Numbered from the stretch's first letter, positions 42,701-52,170 are shown. The stretch is 64,000 bases of DNA from Lutraria lutraria (GCA_964023205.1 OZ026847.1:1610819-1674818); one strand, 5' to 3'. Notes: generated by a model not told the origin, from the letters alone. Numbers and translations are program-made.

Positions 42701-45700
42701 ATAATTATCTATGTTGGCATTTTATTGTTGGAGGGCTGGATGATTAACAGAAGTTTTGTTTTATACACAGGACATGACACTACAGCCAGTGCTATATCTT
42801 GGATCTTGTATTCTCTCGCTGAACATCCAGAATATCAACAGAAATGTCAGGAAGAAATTGACAATATTCTACAAGACAGAGATTCTGATGATATTGAATG
42901 GTAATTGTCAGTCATTTTTTTGCACTGCCTTTACAGATGTCAGTTTTTAAGAGCAATTATTATTTGTCCATCTACATGCATTTATTTAGAGACCGCAAAA
43001 GTTTTTTCAGGAAAAAGGAAGACACCGGGTGCTGGTAAAAGTGGTGAAAAATTACACGAAAGAGGCAAATTCGGGGAATATTCACACTGCAAATTAATAG
43101 AGGAAATAATTTGAGGGGGGTGGGGGGGGGGGTGGGTGTAATATATTATTTTATAATTGGGAAGACAGTAACTATTGGTGTCACTTCCTTAGTAAAAAGC
43201 TCTGGGCTGTGTTTTGTGATGTCTCATTATTATTTTAGTATTGATAGAGTTAACCTAGCTGTATACTAGTATTTTTGCTTGAATCTTTTAAAACTAACTT
43301 TCAACTGCTTTGATAAGTTATAAGTTCTTCTTCTTCCAAATGAATGTACCAACCTCACTCTGGTGCATACTCAAATATTTTTGTACAGAATAAACTTTTG
43401 TAAAACACCTTAAGGACATATCCGGTAGTTGCTATAGACGATTCCAGAAATTAGTAATTACCTAATTACCGCCCCTGAATACTCTCCAGTGCCGCCATTA
43501 CGGTACTGAAAGAAATCGATACCGAAGTAACAAAGCGATTGAAATTTTCAGTATATCTGATCTAATTTATTATACCCCCAGATATGAAATATATGGGGGC
43601 TATATTGGATTCACGCTTGACGGTCGGTCGGTCGGTCGGTCGGTCCGTGCGTCTGTAGACACAATTTGTCCGGAGAATTTCTCAGCAACTACTTACAGGA
43701 TTTCAATCAAACTTCACAGAAGTGATCAGTAGTAAGCCTAGTTGTGCTAGCTTAAAGCATTTTTCGTTCGGATTAATTTTCACTGAGTTATGCCCCTTTG
43801 TTGTTTTTATTCAGTATATACAATAGGCAAATGTTGTCCGGACAATTTCTCAGCAATTACTCACAGGATCTCAATGAAACTTCACAGAAGTGATCAGTAG
43901 TAAGCCTAGTTGTGCATGCTTAAAGCAATTTTCGTTCGGATTAATTATCACTGAGTTATAGCCCTTTGTTGTTTTATACAGTATATACAATAGGCAAATT
44001 TTGTCCGGACAATTTCTCAGCAACTACTCACAGGATCTCAATGAAACTTCACAGAAGTGATCAGTAGTAAGCCTAGTTGTGCATGCTTAAAGCAATTTTC
44101 GTTCGGATTAATTATCACTGAGTTATAGCCCTTTGTTGTTTTTATTCAGTATATACAATAGGCAAATGTTGTCCGGACAATTTCTCAGCAATTACTCACA
44201 GGATCTCAATGAAACTTCACAGAAGTGATCAGTAGTAAGCCTAGTTGTGCATGCTTAAAGCAATTTTCGTTCGGATTAATTATCACTGAGTTATAGCCCT
44301 TTGTTGTTTTATACAGTATATACAATAGGCAAATTTTGTCCGGACAATTTCTCAGCAACTACTCACAGGATCTCAATGAAACTTCACAGAAGTGATCAGT
44401 AGTAAGCCTTGTTGTGCATGCTTAAAGCAATTTTCGTTCGGATTAATTATCACTGAGTTATAGCCCTTTGTTGTTTTATACAGTATATACAATAGGCAAA
44501 TTTTGTCCGGACAATTTCTCAGCAACTACTCACAGGATCTCAATGAAACTTCACAGAAGTGATCAGTAGTAAGCCTAGTTGTGCATGCTTAAAGCATTAT
44601 TTGTTCGGATTAATTTTCACTGAGTTATAGCCCTTTGTTGTTTTATACAGTATATACAATAGGCAAATTTTGTCCGGACAATTTCTCAGCAACTACTCAC
44701 AGGATTTCAACGAAACTTCACAGAAGAAATAAGTAGTTAGCCTAGTTGTGCATGCTTAAATCATTTTTCATTTGGATTGATTTTCACTGAGTTATAGCCC
44801 TTAGTTTTTTTTCTACAGTATATACTATAGGCAAATTTTGTCCTGACTATTTCTCATTGACTACTGTCAGGAATTCAATAAAACTTCTCAGAGGTGATGA
44901 GTAGTGAGCCTAGTTGTGCATGCATTAAGCTTGTCTTGGTTGGTTAAATTTTCACTGAGTTATGGCCCTTTGTTGTTTTTTATACAGTGTATAATTATAC
45001 AATATCTCAGTAACTACTCATAGGAATTCAATGAAACTTCACAGAAGTTATAAAAAGTAAGCCAAGTTGTGCATGCAATAACCAGGTTTTGTTTGGATTA
45101 ATTTTCACTGAGTTATGGCCCTTTGTTTTATACCATTAGGTAAATTTTGTCCGTACCATTTCTCAGCAACTACATGCAGGAATTCAGTGAAACTTCTTAG
45201 AAGTGATAAGTAGTTTGCCAAGTTGTGCATGTCCACAATAGGTTTTGTCCAAGTAAATTTGAATGAGTTATGGCCCTTTTTTTATATAATGTATATTTAG
45301 AAACTGGTCAGGATATATCTAAGCAACAATTTGCAGGTATTAAAAAAATGAAAATGCATTATATTTCCCTCTGTAAAATGTAACAATAACTGTGTCAAGG
45401 CCTCAGCTGGGGGTATTCATCACCTTAAGTGATAGTTCTAGTTTATTTATTGTTATTCATACTTTAACTGTTTCTAAAACATGGTACACATATTACACAA
45501 AATGGGCATATAAAGTTACAGTGTTAAAAATATATATTACTGAATATACAAATTGAGACTGTAAAATTATTAAAGGCATCAGTAAAAAATTGAAACCATG
45601 TCAAAAATGTTAAAATACAAGGATAACACAAAAAGGAAGTAAATCATTATTTCCATTGTGGTCCTTTATAAAATTATATGTAAATTACCAAGAAAACAAC

Positions 45701-48700
45701 AACAAATTATATTAATATGAAAAAATAATACAAATTTAATTTATCTTAGACATAATTATTATCACAGAATAAAATTAATATCACAGAATTTACATAATTA
45801 TCTAAGAATTATTGATATTTAAAATAGTAACTTATTTGGGGAAATGCCATAACAACGGAGTGGAGGAAAGCAGTGTGTAGTGGTGGGATGTGTTAATAGC
45901 CAGTAAAAGTTAAATGAGTGGAATAATTCGTTATGTACACTACAGAACACAAACTTCAACACAAAGAATGTCCATTGTAACGGTCGCATGTTTACCTCCA
46001 TTCAAGTTACATTGCGTATATACCTGCTAATGATGAAAAACGACGTTTGTGGATTAAGGCTTTGAACAGGAAAGACTTATTTCAATCCAGCTTCAAAGTC
46101 ATTGATACAGTAATTAATAAGAAAATATTAGTAGTAAATAGTATTGATAGTAAAATGACTAAAAATGTGAGTTGAAATATGAGAATGAAGTATGTATATC
46201 TAGGGAACATCGCCGTGAACACACTTTAAGTCATTTTGAGTGGACTTTTAAAATGATAATAATTTGAATGAAATTTAATCATAAATAACGTTAACTTGAA
46301 TGATGCCCGTTCTAGAAACGTGCTTTTATAGACACTGTCAATTTTCAGCATCATCTGTTGTTTTGACACTATATATTGTTAGTACATTTTTATTAATACA
46401 CCAAAACTTTTTAAACATACATAAAACTTAAATTATACATCAAATAGCGCGGGACTAATTAAAACGTATAATCCAATTAATCAACAAATCACCGAAATCC
46501 CTACAATGGGCACGTTTCACATTGTATGTGCGAATGATAATTAAACGATTAACAGGTTCACAATAATTAAAACAATATTAAACTTTGATTTTTGGCGCAA
46601 AATCACTAAACAAGTCAAAATCGTTTGTTCGGCACAACTTTCGTTTTACCTTTTGTCTTAATTTCAACTGACATGCCGTCCAGTTATCATGGTCCTAATC
46701 ACGGTGACGATCTTTACTGATTGCAAGAAGTCAACCATGGAAAACAGTAAGGGGTAGTGTAGGTATATTTTATATCACCCGTTGTTGTATATAAATCTAC
46801 ATTGTTTTGACAGCTGCACAATGGCCAAACATGTTCTTTTGGATGTAATTATCAGTCGGATGTGACAATCTATTTATGACAATTAAATTAATTAATGCCA
46901 TAAGACACACTCTCACAATGTCGATTAAGCCAGGGTCTATTTGAGTGACCCTGATTCAGGTTGATTGTATAATGATGCATCTCAGGATGATTTAACCATT
47001 AATTAGTCATGAAAAAAAACTACTTTAAGAAAAAATGATCTCGTCTATGTTATATTGACTTTTGCGATTTGGATATAAATGAATAATTATAGGTGATTAT
47101 GCATGTGGTGGATTTGGCTAAAAATGTGCATGTATATTTTATTATACCCGTGAAAAAAATAAGCTGAAATTATTTGCAAAAAATATGACTACCGTTAACA
47201 TTTACTAGTGTAACGAGTGTCATAATATGTATACTGTATATTGTGTCCGGTATGCGCAGACATTTATCGAATGTCGAATAACAGGATTAAGTATTTCGAA
47301 TTTCATGTGTTTGAAATGCACACATATATACTATCTTTAACCCGTCAGAGTACCAGATAATGAGCGAACAATTAATAGCATTGTCTAGATTAACTGCCCG
47401 CTTGAAATTTTTGTAAATTTGAACATCAAGCCGAAATATATATATGATTAGTTAACGTCACGGCAATGTTCCCTAAGTATCTTCAGTACCGTAATGGCGG
47501 ACAGGTCACGTGACCACCAAGATGGCGGCCGTCTATTTATCGATTCTGGAATCGTTTATTGCGCAACATAGTGCGCATCAGTGACGTTAAATTTACTATT
47601 AAACAAATAGGCAAAATGAAAACATACAGAGAGAATTTTTTAAAACTTTGCATGATCATAGCATATGATAACAGAAACATTTTAATCGAAAAGAAAATGG
47701 GGGTCGCGGTGTTATCTGCCCTTGTTTATGACATTGTGGCTTAATTTATGTCATTTCAAGGAAAGATCACTCATACATAAATCTTAAATACCATATTTTT
47801 ACATTTTGTTTATGTTTCTCATTTTATTCTTGATCAAAATACAAAATTTCATGTAATTCCATTAAATATTTTTATTAGCTTTTTTCAGTTGAAGTTAACA
47901 GACTGACAATTCTTCAAAATTAAACCAAGATTTAGGAAACTTGGCATTGGTTACGGTAAAGAAGAAAAAAATACAAAAACACTCATTAGCAGTTCTTGAA
48001 ATTTTGGGCGATTGCATGAAAAGAAGTCGGCTACTTAAAAAGGAAAATAAATAAGACCTTGTTTTCCTACATTATGAATTATCTGCCCTTGAAATGACCC
48101 AAAATGAGCCAAAATGTCACATTCAAGGGCAGATAACTCAAAAAACGAGCACCGCGACCCTCATTTTTATTTATCTTAAAATGTTTCTATTATCATATAC
48201 TATGATCATGCAAAGTTTTAAAAAAATCTCTCTGTACATTTTTATTTTGCCTATATGCCTATGTGTAAAATTATTGAAACTGTCAGATATGTCCTTAAAA
48301 GACTGGCCCAGTGTTTCAAATTCAATGCTTCCTTATTGGGACTTTTTCACTTGTCAAGTATTTTTCTTCCACCTATAACATGAAATCTATGTAACAAAGA
48401 CATTCAGCATTGGCCGTGTTACTTTCATCATCATGTCTATATCATAGTACAGATAAACAATTCCATCTGGTAGTCATATTTTCTGTCTTAAAAAAGATTT
48501 GTTTGAGAATAAAGATGTTTTAGGAAATCAGGAATTTGTTAGTGAATGTATGTTATATATTAACGAAAGTAACCCCACGTTATTTCTGCCATCATCAGCT
48601 GCTAGATACCATAGTATGATTTTATTTACAGGTCTGATTTATCACGTCTCGAGTATTTAACAATGTGCATCAAGGAAGGTATGAGACATCACAGTCCAGT

Positions 48701-51391
48701 ACCATTTATACAGAGAGAGTTTACGCACGATTTCGAAATTGATGGTAGAAAGTTTCCAGGTAAGATATGAATGTTTAGGTCATTATTGCGACTATTGGTT
48801 AAAACAATGAAATTCTTATCTTGGTGATAGTTGAGTGGGGCTTTTTGTTATGATGGTTACCGGTATTTTTTGGCGTATTTCTTTCTCTTTCTGGGTACTG
48901 AATACAAAGTGAACTTGTATATGGAATCTTTAAAATGTTTGCTGAAACTATGTTTTGGCTTTCAAGATAAACCTTATATGATGTGATTAGTCACAGGTTG
49001 TGTTCATTAAACTACCAGAATCTTAAGATGAAAGCTTCCTTGGATGTTAATTTTTTTCTGGTGCCAGATTGAATTTGAACTCATAGCATAGAAGGGTTTA
49101 TGATTACTGGTCTAAAACTCAATTGTAGCATGTTCATGTATTGATACAAATTAATAACAGTGCAACCTCTCCTAAGCAACACCCCTTGGTAGTAGCAAAA
49201 TTATGTTGTTGTTGAGAGGTTGTTGCGTTAGACTTAAATCGTGCACAGGGAATAAATCATGCTGATATTGAAGAAAGGTTGTTGCTCTAGAGAGGGCTGC
49301 TCTGAAGGAGTTGCACTGTATATGTTAATTCATCATCACTTGATTCTTGGATCTATATTTCTGATTTTGTCAGTACAGATGAAATACAACATTTATTACA
49401 ATTATATTTACACAGCTGGTACTTCAGTTTCCTTACACATTTTCGGACTTCATCATAATGCTACCGTTTGGGAGAAACCGATGGAATATATACCCGAACG
49501 ATTTTCAAAGGAAAACGTCACAAAAATGGACAGTTTTCAGTTTGTGCCATTCTCTGCTGGTCCAAGGTAACATCATCTATGTCTATATGTTTGATTACCA
49601 ACTGTTGTAATAAGTTAAGAACGGTACATTAACATATGGTACAACAATTTATTTCATCTTTTACTGTTTGAAAAATTTCTGTCTATAGTAAAGAAATCAA
49701 AGAATTTTGTCAATGTATAATGTAATGTACAGAAATATGGTTAGAACTGAATAGAACAAGTTTATTTGTGTATACAGTCAAACCTGTGAACAAAGGCCTC
49801 CCTTTGGAAAGACAAATTGTGACCTTTATTGACAGTTTGTCTTTAATCAGAAGTCATTTTGTTCTTAATAATCAGTGTCTGTTTTTAAAAGAATGGCCTT
49901 TATTCTCATGATTGCCTTATTCAGAGGTGGCCACTATTATAACACAGTTTGACTGTACAATTACCCTGTGAGGCTGTGACACAATAAAAGTATGCATGCC
50001 AATACAAGTAACTAACTTCTTGTTGAAATTGAGATAATTGTTACATGTGATGTACTTATACCTGTGAAATAAATGAAGAAATTAATGTGAAACTGATATC
50101 ATTGGATCTTTCTGTATTTCAGGAACTGTATTGGCCAACATTTTGCCATGAATGAAGAAAAGGTGGTCATTGGGAAGTTATTGAGAAGGTATGTTATGTT
50201 TTCTAGTTGTCTGTAATGGTTATCAGGGCTTATCAGTACTACAGGTTACAGTGTAATACACAACAGTAGTATATAGTTTATGTCACAGTTAAACACTGTG
50301 TATACATGTATTGTATTTCTTCAAAAGATAATTGATGCATAATTTTCTAAATAAATGTGCAATTTACTAAAAATTAAGTCTACAACTAAAACGACTGTAT
50401 TGCTGCTGTTTCAAGAAATTTATTCTAAAAATCTATTCTTCGATAAAAAGACAGTACGTTTCAGTATCCTTAATAATTAAAGATTCATATAATGAAGAGT
50501 TGCAGCTTTCATTAAAAGTTTTGAACATCAAACAAATGATGAAAGATTTATCATTGATGAGGTTATTATACAGTACAACCTCTATAGAGCAACACCCTTT
50601 TGGAGCTGCAAATACTGACCGTTGTTTAGAGGTTGTTGCACTACAGAGGTTAAATACATAGAGAATACATGGTTGGTGCCGGAGATGGAGAAGGTTTATC
50701 CGGTGAGTGAGAAAGCGTATCTTGGCAAGCTTTAGCGAGCCAAGATTTGCTTTCGTAGCGAACCGGATAAACCTTCTCCATCTCCGACACCAACCATGTA
50801 TTCGATTTATCCTGCTATACTTATTAAGTTTAGTATACCACTACATTTTTTGCTGAAATCCGTTCTTTTTCGCCAAATTATTTGTGACGTAACGTACACT
50901 TATGATGTCACACGGACCTTTACATCCTTTAAAATTGAAATAACGCATTTAAAGGTTTAATATTTAACACTCAAAATGGCATAAATGCTTAATTATATAT
51001 CATTGTATCATTTTGTAATATAAAAAGCAAACTTTGTTGTATAACGTGCGGACTGCGGCGCGTAGGAATACAAAGTGACAAAATAAAGCAGACCACGTGA
51101 TCTAGTGACAGGATAAAGCTAGGTTTATCCAGTCACTGCTTTATTAGGTCTAAAAGCAATGTAGAAACAGGATAAATAGTAATTATTGGCTTTAGGAAAT
51201 TTTGAAGGTGTTGTTATAGAGAGGTTGTTGCTCTACAGAGGGCCACTTTGGAGAGGTTGTACTGTACATGTTGATATCATTACAGATTTTCATTCAAGTT
51301 GGATACAACTCACAATGTAAGACGTAAAGTAGGGGCAGTAATGAGAGCTGAGAATGGAATTTATATGTATGCTACGCCACGATCTAAATAA
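24540..51391 (+). CDS. CYP4-family cytochrome P450, complete gene of 11 exons with alternative exon 2 cluster
   Basis: Coding exons: 24540-24713, one of 25914-26061 (2a), 31490-31640 (2c) or 32064-32214 (2d), then 38492-38673, 39149-39276, 39641-39827, 40676-40808, 42771-42900, 48632-48759, 49416-49566, 50123-50188 and 51286-51391. All phases agree; with 2a the product is 510 residues, with 2c or 2d 511, normal for CYP4. Seen in the sequence: membrane anchor about residues 13-35, PGPKKHW hinge, I helix FLFEGHDTTAS (the glutamate, E317, is the one that in CYP4 enzymes forms an ester with heme), ExxR as KEGMR, PERF, and heme loop PFSAGPRNCIG with cysteine 456. It should be an ER monooxygenase acting on fatty acids or eicosanoids, typically at the omega end (family knowledge). 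Substrate unknown. Transcription is divergent from the receptor gene, with 6.1 kb between the start codons. Confidence 0.93.
25914..26061 (+). CDS. CYP4-like alternative exon 2a
   Basis: 148 bases, acceptor gttactacag, phase 0 start, phase 1 end with donor gtaacttg. Encodes 49 residues with [24 protein letters not shown] and [14 protein letters not shown]: helix A, the first beta strands and helix B of CYP4. Closest to the broken exon 2b. Skipping exon 2, or using two versions, would shift the frame. Confidence 0.92.
26143..26290 (+). repeat. Dispersed repeat, copy of 43000-43165
   Basis: Both share 'ttttttcaaggaaaggggaa', 'gggcaggtgctggtaaa', 'agaggcaaat', 'gtgaatattcaca'-like text and a G run. 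Related ends occur near 25530. Confidence 0.65.
26943..27250. mobile_element. Possible small TIR element with 'cagggttttttc' ends
   Basis: The left end 'cagggttttttcttgg' is mirrored by 'ccaaaaaaatccctg' at the right. Inside are repeated 'ttgggaatttt' phrases. No target duplication is clear. Confidence 0.55.
27465..27800. repeat. 36-base minisatellite, about nine copies
   Basis: The unit is 'tgtaccagctatatatacaa' plus 'gagttctgtcccctgg', located between exons 2a and 2b. Length divisible by three keeps several frames open; none is a gene. Confidence 0.95.
28430..29124. repeat. 32-base minisatellite, about 22 copies
   Basis: The unit is 'tgtacaatgttggctatctc' plus 'tccagtatccag', very uniform (rare tccag/tacag and tatct/taact variants). 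It ends about 145 bases before the exon 2b acceptor. On the sense strand each unit holds a pyrimidine-rich 'ctatctctccag', resembling a 3' splice site. Confidence 0.96.
29270..29415 (+). pseudogene. CYP4-like exon 2b, frame-broken copy of exon 2
   Basis: Acceptor atgttttag and donor gtaacaga are intact. The first part encodes [17 protein letters not shown]; the rest, in a shifted frame, encodes [12 protein letters not shown] and [14 protein letters not shown]. At 146 bases it is two short of exon 2a, with the break near 29321. If spliced in, the message would go out of frame into exon 3. It may be a dead exon, a poison exon that lowers expression, or an assembly or base error. Confidence 0.85.
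30066..31176 (+). repeat. Dispersed element of the 'ggccctcttg' family
   Basis: Starts 'tttttaagcttacatgtcac', contains six or so subrepeats with 'aaactaggtcac', 'cttcaccaaaccttgtcag' and 'ttgtcttaatgatat', and ends 'gtgagcgatatagggccatc' then 'ttggccctcttgttt'. The copy at 41625-42327 shares both ends. Confidence 0.8.
31490..31640 (+). CDS. CYP4-like alternative exon 2c
   Basis: 151 bases, acceptor tatgttttcag, phase 0 start, phase 1 end with donor gtcagtac. Encodes 50 residues with [29 protein letters not shown] and [14 protein letters not shown]. Fully open, strong acceptor. Closest to exon 2d, from which it lies about 420 bases away. Confidence 0.9.
32064..32214 (+). CDS. CYP4-like alternative exon 2d
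   Basis: 151 bases, acceptor gtatctttcag, phase 0 start, phase 1 end with donor gtcagtaa. Encodes [29 protein letters not shown] and [14 protein letters not shown]. Same length and phase as exon 2c, open throughout, so probably functional. It lacks a run long enough to be found by frame length alone; it is recognised from the sister exons. Confidence 0.88.
32430..32672 (+). mobile_element. tRNA-derived SINE, family 1
   Basis: Head 'gcgagtggttagggtggg' and degenerate B box 'aaggttcttacccc', then 'gagactgggttagaattgat', 'gccgccagctagttaattaa' and 'tggttaccgtaggcccatct', ending near 'cataagccaacttgactggc'. Same family as 4062-4308, opposite orientation. Confidence 0.78.
32673..33250 (+). repeat. 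Dispersed repeat with 'attgattttaaggtcagtat' phrases
   Basis: Three degenerate subrepeats ('gatgacccc.attgatttt', 'aaaaccttgtc..accaat', 'agagaa.gattggc'). It ends with 'actatccagttggcc' and 'gggggcatccatgttt', found also at 28110-28150. Confidence 0.65.
34086..36050. repeat. 15-base minisatellite, about 130 copies, with TGCATG in about half
   Basis: The unit is 'tgtgcatgctgtggg', with a c/t choice at the fifth base (gtgcatg or gtgtatg). By my count about 62 units carry c and 68 carry t; long t runs lie at 34260-34640 and c/t mixtures elsewhere. From about 35590 some units have two extra bases (tg). All six frames stay open across it because the unit is divisible by three and holds no stop; these frames are artefacts. 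It lies in the intron between the exon 2 cluster and exon 3. Confidence 0.97.
36060..38491 (+). other. Remainder of the intron before exon 3
   Basis: Ordinary AT-rich intron with a MITE at 37376-37555 and G runs near 37877-37910. I see no further copy of exon 2. Confidence 0.5.
37376..37555. mobile_element. MITE, 'cagtgcaacctctcc' family, copy 2
   Basis: Left end 'acagtgaaacctctccagag', right end 'tagaggttgcgctgta'. Internal 'cttcaacaacatcata' and 'caaagggtgttgcttt' match the other copies. Confidence 0.75.
38492..38673 (+). CDS. CYP4-like exon 3: B-C region
   Basis: Acceptor tctgttttcag, phase 1 start, phase 0 end with donor gtaagtgg. Encodes [39 protein letters not shown] and [11 protein letters not shown], the standard CYP4 segment including helix C (W..RR...P.FH). 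Its first codon is completed by the last base of whichever exon 2 is used. Confidence 0.95.
39149..39276 (+). CDS. CYP4-like exon 4
   Basis: Acceptor ttttttcag after a T-rich tract, phase 0 start, phase 2 end with donor gtaagttt. Encodes [20 protein letters not shown] and a following TDCQKES, the 'FE.IS..TLD...KC.FS...CQ' segment of CYP4 enzymes. Confidence 0.9.
39641..39827 (+). CDS. CYP4-like exon 5: F-G region
   Basis: Acceptor tacatttcag, phase 2 start, phase 0 end with donor gtacgcat. Encodes [20 protein letters not shown], a [15 protein letters not shown] stretch and [16 protein letters not shown], matching the CYP4 F-G segment (substrate channel roof). Confidence 0.92.
40676..40808 (+). 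CDS. CYP4-like exon 6: start of I helix
   Basis: Acceptor tgattatttcag, phase 0 start, phase 1 end with donor gtacttaa. Encodes [20 protein letters not shown] and EVDTFLFEG. The glutamate of FLFEG is the CYP4 heme-ester residue. An 18-base minisatellite starts only about 13 bases after the donor. Confidence 0.93.
40822..41624. repeat. 18-base minisatellite, about 45 copies
   Basis: The unit 'aagttatcattcttcaat' varies at two places: cttcaa/actcaa and taagtt/gagtt/gagct/gagat. It starts 13 bases after the exon 6 donor. One further copy (42328-42345) lies beyond an inserted element. Open frames on both strands are artefacts. Confidence 0.96.
41625..42327 (+). mobile_element. Dispersed 'ggccctcttg' element inserted into the 18-base array
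   Basis: It starts 'ttttagctcacatgtgac', ends 'agggccatcttggccctctt' plus 'gtttatt', and interrupts the array. AAGTTAT lies on both sides (41618-41624 and 42328-42334), as a 7-base target duplication would, although the array itself also carries this word. About 703 bases, no coding frame. Because the flanking array is regular, the ends are defined more sharply here than for other copies. Confidence 0.8.
42771..42900 (+). CDS. CYP4-like exon 7: oxygen-binding motif
   Basis: Acceptor ttatacacag, phase 1 start, phase 2 end with donor gtaattgt. Encodes [20 protein letters not shown] and [17 protein letters not shown] is the oxygen-activation motif of helix I. Confidence 0.95.
43000..43165 (+). 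repeat. Dispersed repeat, copy of 26143-26290
   Basis: Shares 'ttttttcaggaaaaaggaag', 'gggtgctggtaaa', 'agaggcaaattcgggg' and the G run with the other copy. Confidence 0.6.
43575..45430. repeat. Dispersed repeat with about ten 160-base subrepeats
   Basis: Starts 'ccccagatatgaaatatatg' and '(cggt)n', each subrepeat contains 'tttctcagcaactactcaca', 'aatgaaacttcacagaagtg', 'cctagttgtgcatgctt' and 'tgagttatagccctttgttg', and it ends 'agctgggggtattcatcacc'. The middle copies are nearly identical, which points to recent tandem expansion. Confidence 0.85.
45840..46100 (+). pseudogene. THAP-domain transposase remnant
   Basis: From 45843 a frame reads [17 protein letters not shown] then a stop, like the start of a THAP zinc finger (C-x4-C). 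After about 100 bases a second piece reads [20 protein letters not shown] followed by LFQSSFKV, the conserved 'DE.RR..W..A..RKD..PS' core of THAP domains. The pieces are not in one open frame, so it is broken. THAP domains occur in P-element-like and some hAT or PHIS transposases (established). No catalytic domain is seen. Confidence 0.55.
46100..47500. other. Interior of the intron 7 insertion, nothing recognised
   Basis: AT-rich, no open frame with a domain. It may contain decayed transposase sequence beyond recognition by eye. Confidence 0.4.
47504..47529. promoter_or_regulatory. E-box palindrome next to a YY1-like site
   Basis: GGTCACGTGACC is a perfect 12-base palindrome around the CACGTG E box, and AAGATGGCGGC three bases later matches the YY1 consensus. 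They sit inside the intron 7 insertion. Activity is unknown. Confidence 0.4.
47585..48270. repeat. Inverted repeat pair with a nested hairpin
   Basis: Left arm has 'aaataggcaaaatgaaaaca', 'ctttgcatgatcatagcata' and 'gggggtcgcggtg'; the right arm has their complements in reverse order. Between them 'ttatctgcccttga' (48076) pairs with 'tcaagggcagataa' (48122). Confidence 0.75.
48632..48759 (+). CDS. CYP4-like exon 8: ExxR
   Basis: Acceptor ttatttacag, phase 2 start, phase 1 end with donor gtaagata. Encodes [20 protein letters not shown] and [15 protein letters not shown] is the ExxR motif of helix K. The preceding intron is 5.7 kb and holds a large TTAA-bounded insertion. Confidence 0.94.
49158..49320. 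mobile_element. MITE, 'cagtgcaacctctcc' family, copy 3
   Basis: Left 'cagtgcaacctctcctaagc', right 'gctctgaaggagttgcactg'. Lies in P450 intron 8, about 95 bases before exon 9. Confidence 0.75.
49416..49566 (+). CDS. CYP4-like exon 9: PERF and start of heme loop
   Basis: Acceptor tttacacag, phase 1 start, phase 2 end with donor gtaacatc. Encodes [21 protein letters not shown] and FVPFSAGPR. Confidence 0.95.
49773..49958. mobile_element. MITE, 'tacagtcaaacctgtg' family, copy 1
   Basis: Left 'tacagtcaaacctgtgaaca', right 'aacacagtttgactgta'. Internal 'aaaggcc' and 'gacctttatt' phrases recur at 51471-51626 and 52171-52469. Confidence 0.75.
50123..50188 (+). CDS. CYP4-like exon 10: heme cysteine
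   Basis: A 66-base exon with acceptor ctgtatttcag, phase 2 at both borders, donor gtatgtta. Encodes [20 protein letters not shown]; the cysteine is the heme thiolate ligand. Confidence 0.95.
50569..51266. mobile_element. MITE, 'cagtgcaacctctcc' family, copy 4, split by an insertion
   Basis: Left 'tacagtacaacctctataga' and right 'tttggagaggttgtactgta' are the family's ends, but they are about 700 bases apart instead of about 170. The middle (about 50655-51185) is an insertion with a hairpin 'ggagatggagaaggtttatc' against 'gataaaccttctccatctcc'. Confidence 0.75.
51286..51391 (+). CDS. CYP4-like exon 11: C terminus
   Basis: Acceptor atcattacag, phase 2 start, stop TAA at 51389-51391. Encodes [20 protein letters not shown] and [14 protein letters not shown], typical of the CYP4 C-terminal strands. 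An AATAAA at 51387-51392 overlaps the stop; a usable poly(A) signal further on, such as in the AT-rich stretch near 51770, is more likely. Confidence 0.9.
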
Positions 51392-51470
51392 ATCCAAGGA
51401 AAGAAGAGAGAGATTATAAATAACTTATGTACCTAAAGTCTTGAACAATACTTATTGTGTATACAGTCAA

Positions 51471-51626
51471 AACTGTGAAAAAAGCCACCCTTGGGAAAGA
51501 CTAAATGTGGCCTTTATTTAAGTTATTCTGTTCTAAATAATCAATGAGGTTTTATAATAGCATGGTCTTAATTCACAGGACGACCTTTATTTGGAGCTTG
51601 CAGCTAACACAGGTTTGACTTTATCA
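51471..51626. mobile_element. MITE, 'tacagtcaaacctgtg' family, copy 2
   Basis: Left 'tacagtcaaaactgtgaaaa', right 'taacacaggtttgact'. Lies just after the P450 stop codon, probably within its 3' untranslated region. Confidence 0.7.
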
Positions 51627-52170
51627 TGATAAAACTAAAAATTTCTTGACATTGTATCATTTATTCAATTATCTGTCAAATGTGTGCTTTATTGCCCTAA
51701 GTGAAAATCCAGTGACGTTTGCTTCTGAGTGATAGTGATTTTTCAAGAAAACAACAACTGTGTATTAAATATAAATAAATTAATTATCCAAATTAGGTGA
51801 AGATTTTCATCAAAGAGTATGGCTAACTTCATAAATGTCTGTGTATTTTATATATGTAGTGAAGTTGTACTGTGTATTTTATATATGTAGTGAAGTTGTA
51901 CTTGTCTTAATGTTCATAAGTCTTTGTAATCAATATTTTGTCCTTTTCAGATTTCTTTTGAAACAAATGAATAGTTTATGCTGTAGTGACTGAGACTTCA
52001 GTTTATATAGAATATATGCAAACAATGTTGTTAAAAGTGTTTGAATTTTGTTTCTTACGTCATGCTTGCATGCTTGATATGTGATCAGAGATTATAATGT
52101 TTGTTGTTTATGTTGGTGGACAGTATAATTTATAAATTTGATTAATTTGTAATTCATGTTAACACTGATG

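Larger units (their letters stand above)
43414..48294. mobile_element. Large TTAA-bounded insertion in P450 intron 7 (composite)
   Basis: Left border 'cacctTAAGGACATATCcgg' and right border 'cagatatgtccttaa' give inverted GGACATATC ends next to TTAA at 43410-43413 and 48295-48298. Inside lie a 1.8 kb subrepeat block, a THAP-domain remnant, and an inverted pair: 47585-47720 is mirrored by 48150-48260 ('ctttgcatgatcatag' against 'ctatgatcatgcaaag'). Nested insertions are likely, and the two TTAA ends could belong to different elements. Confidence 0.55.
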
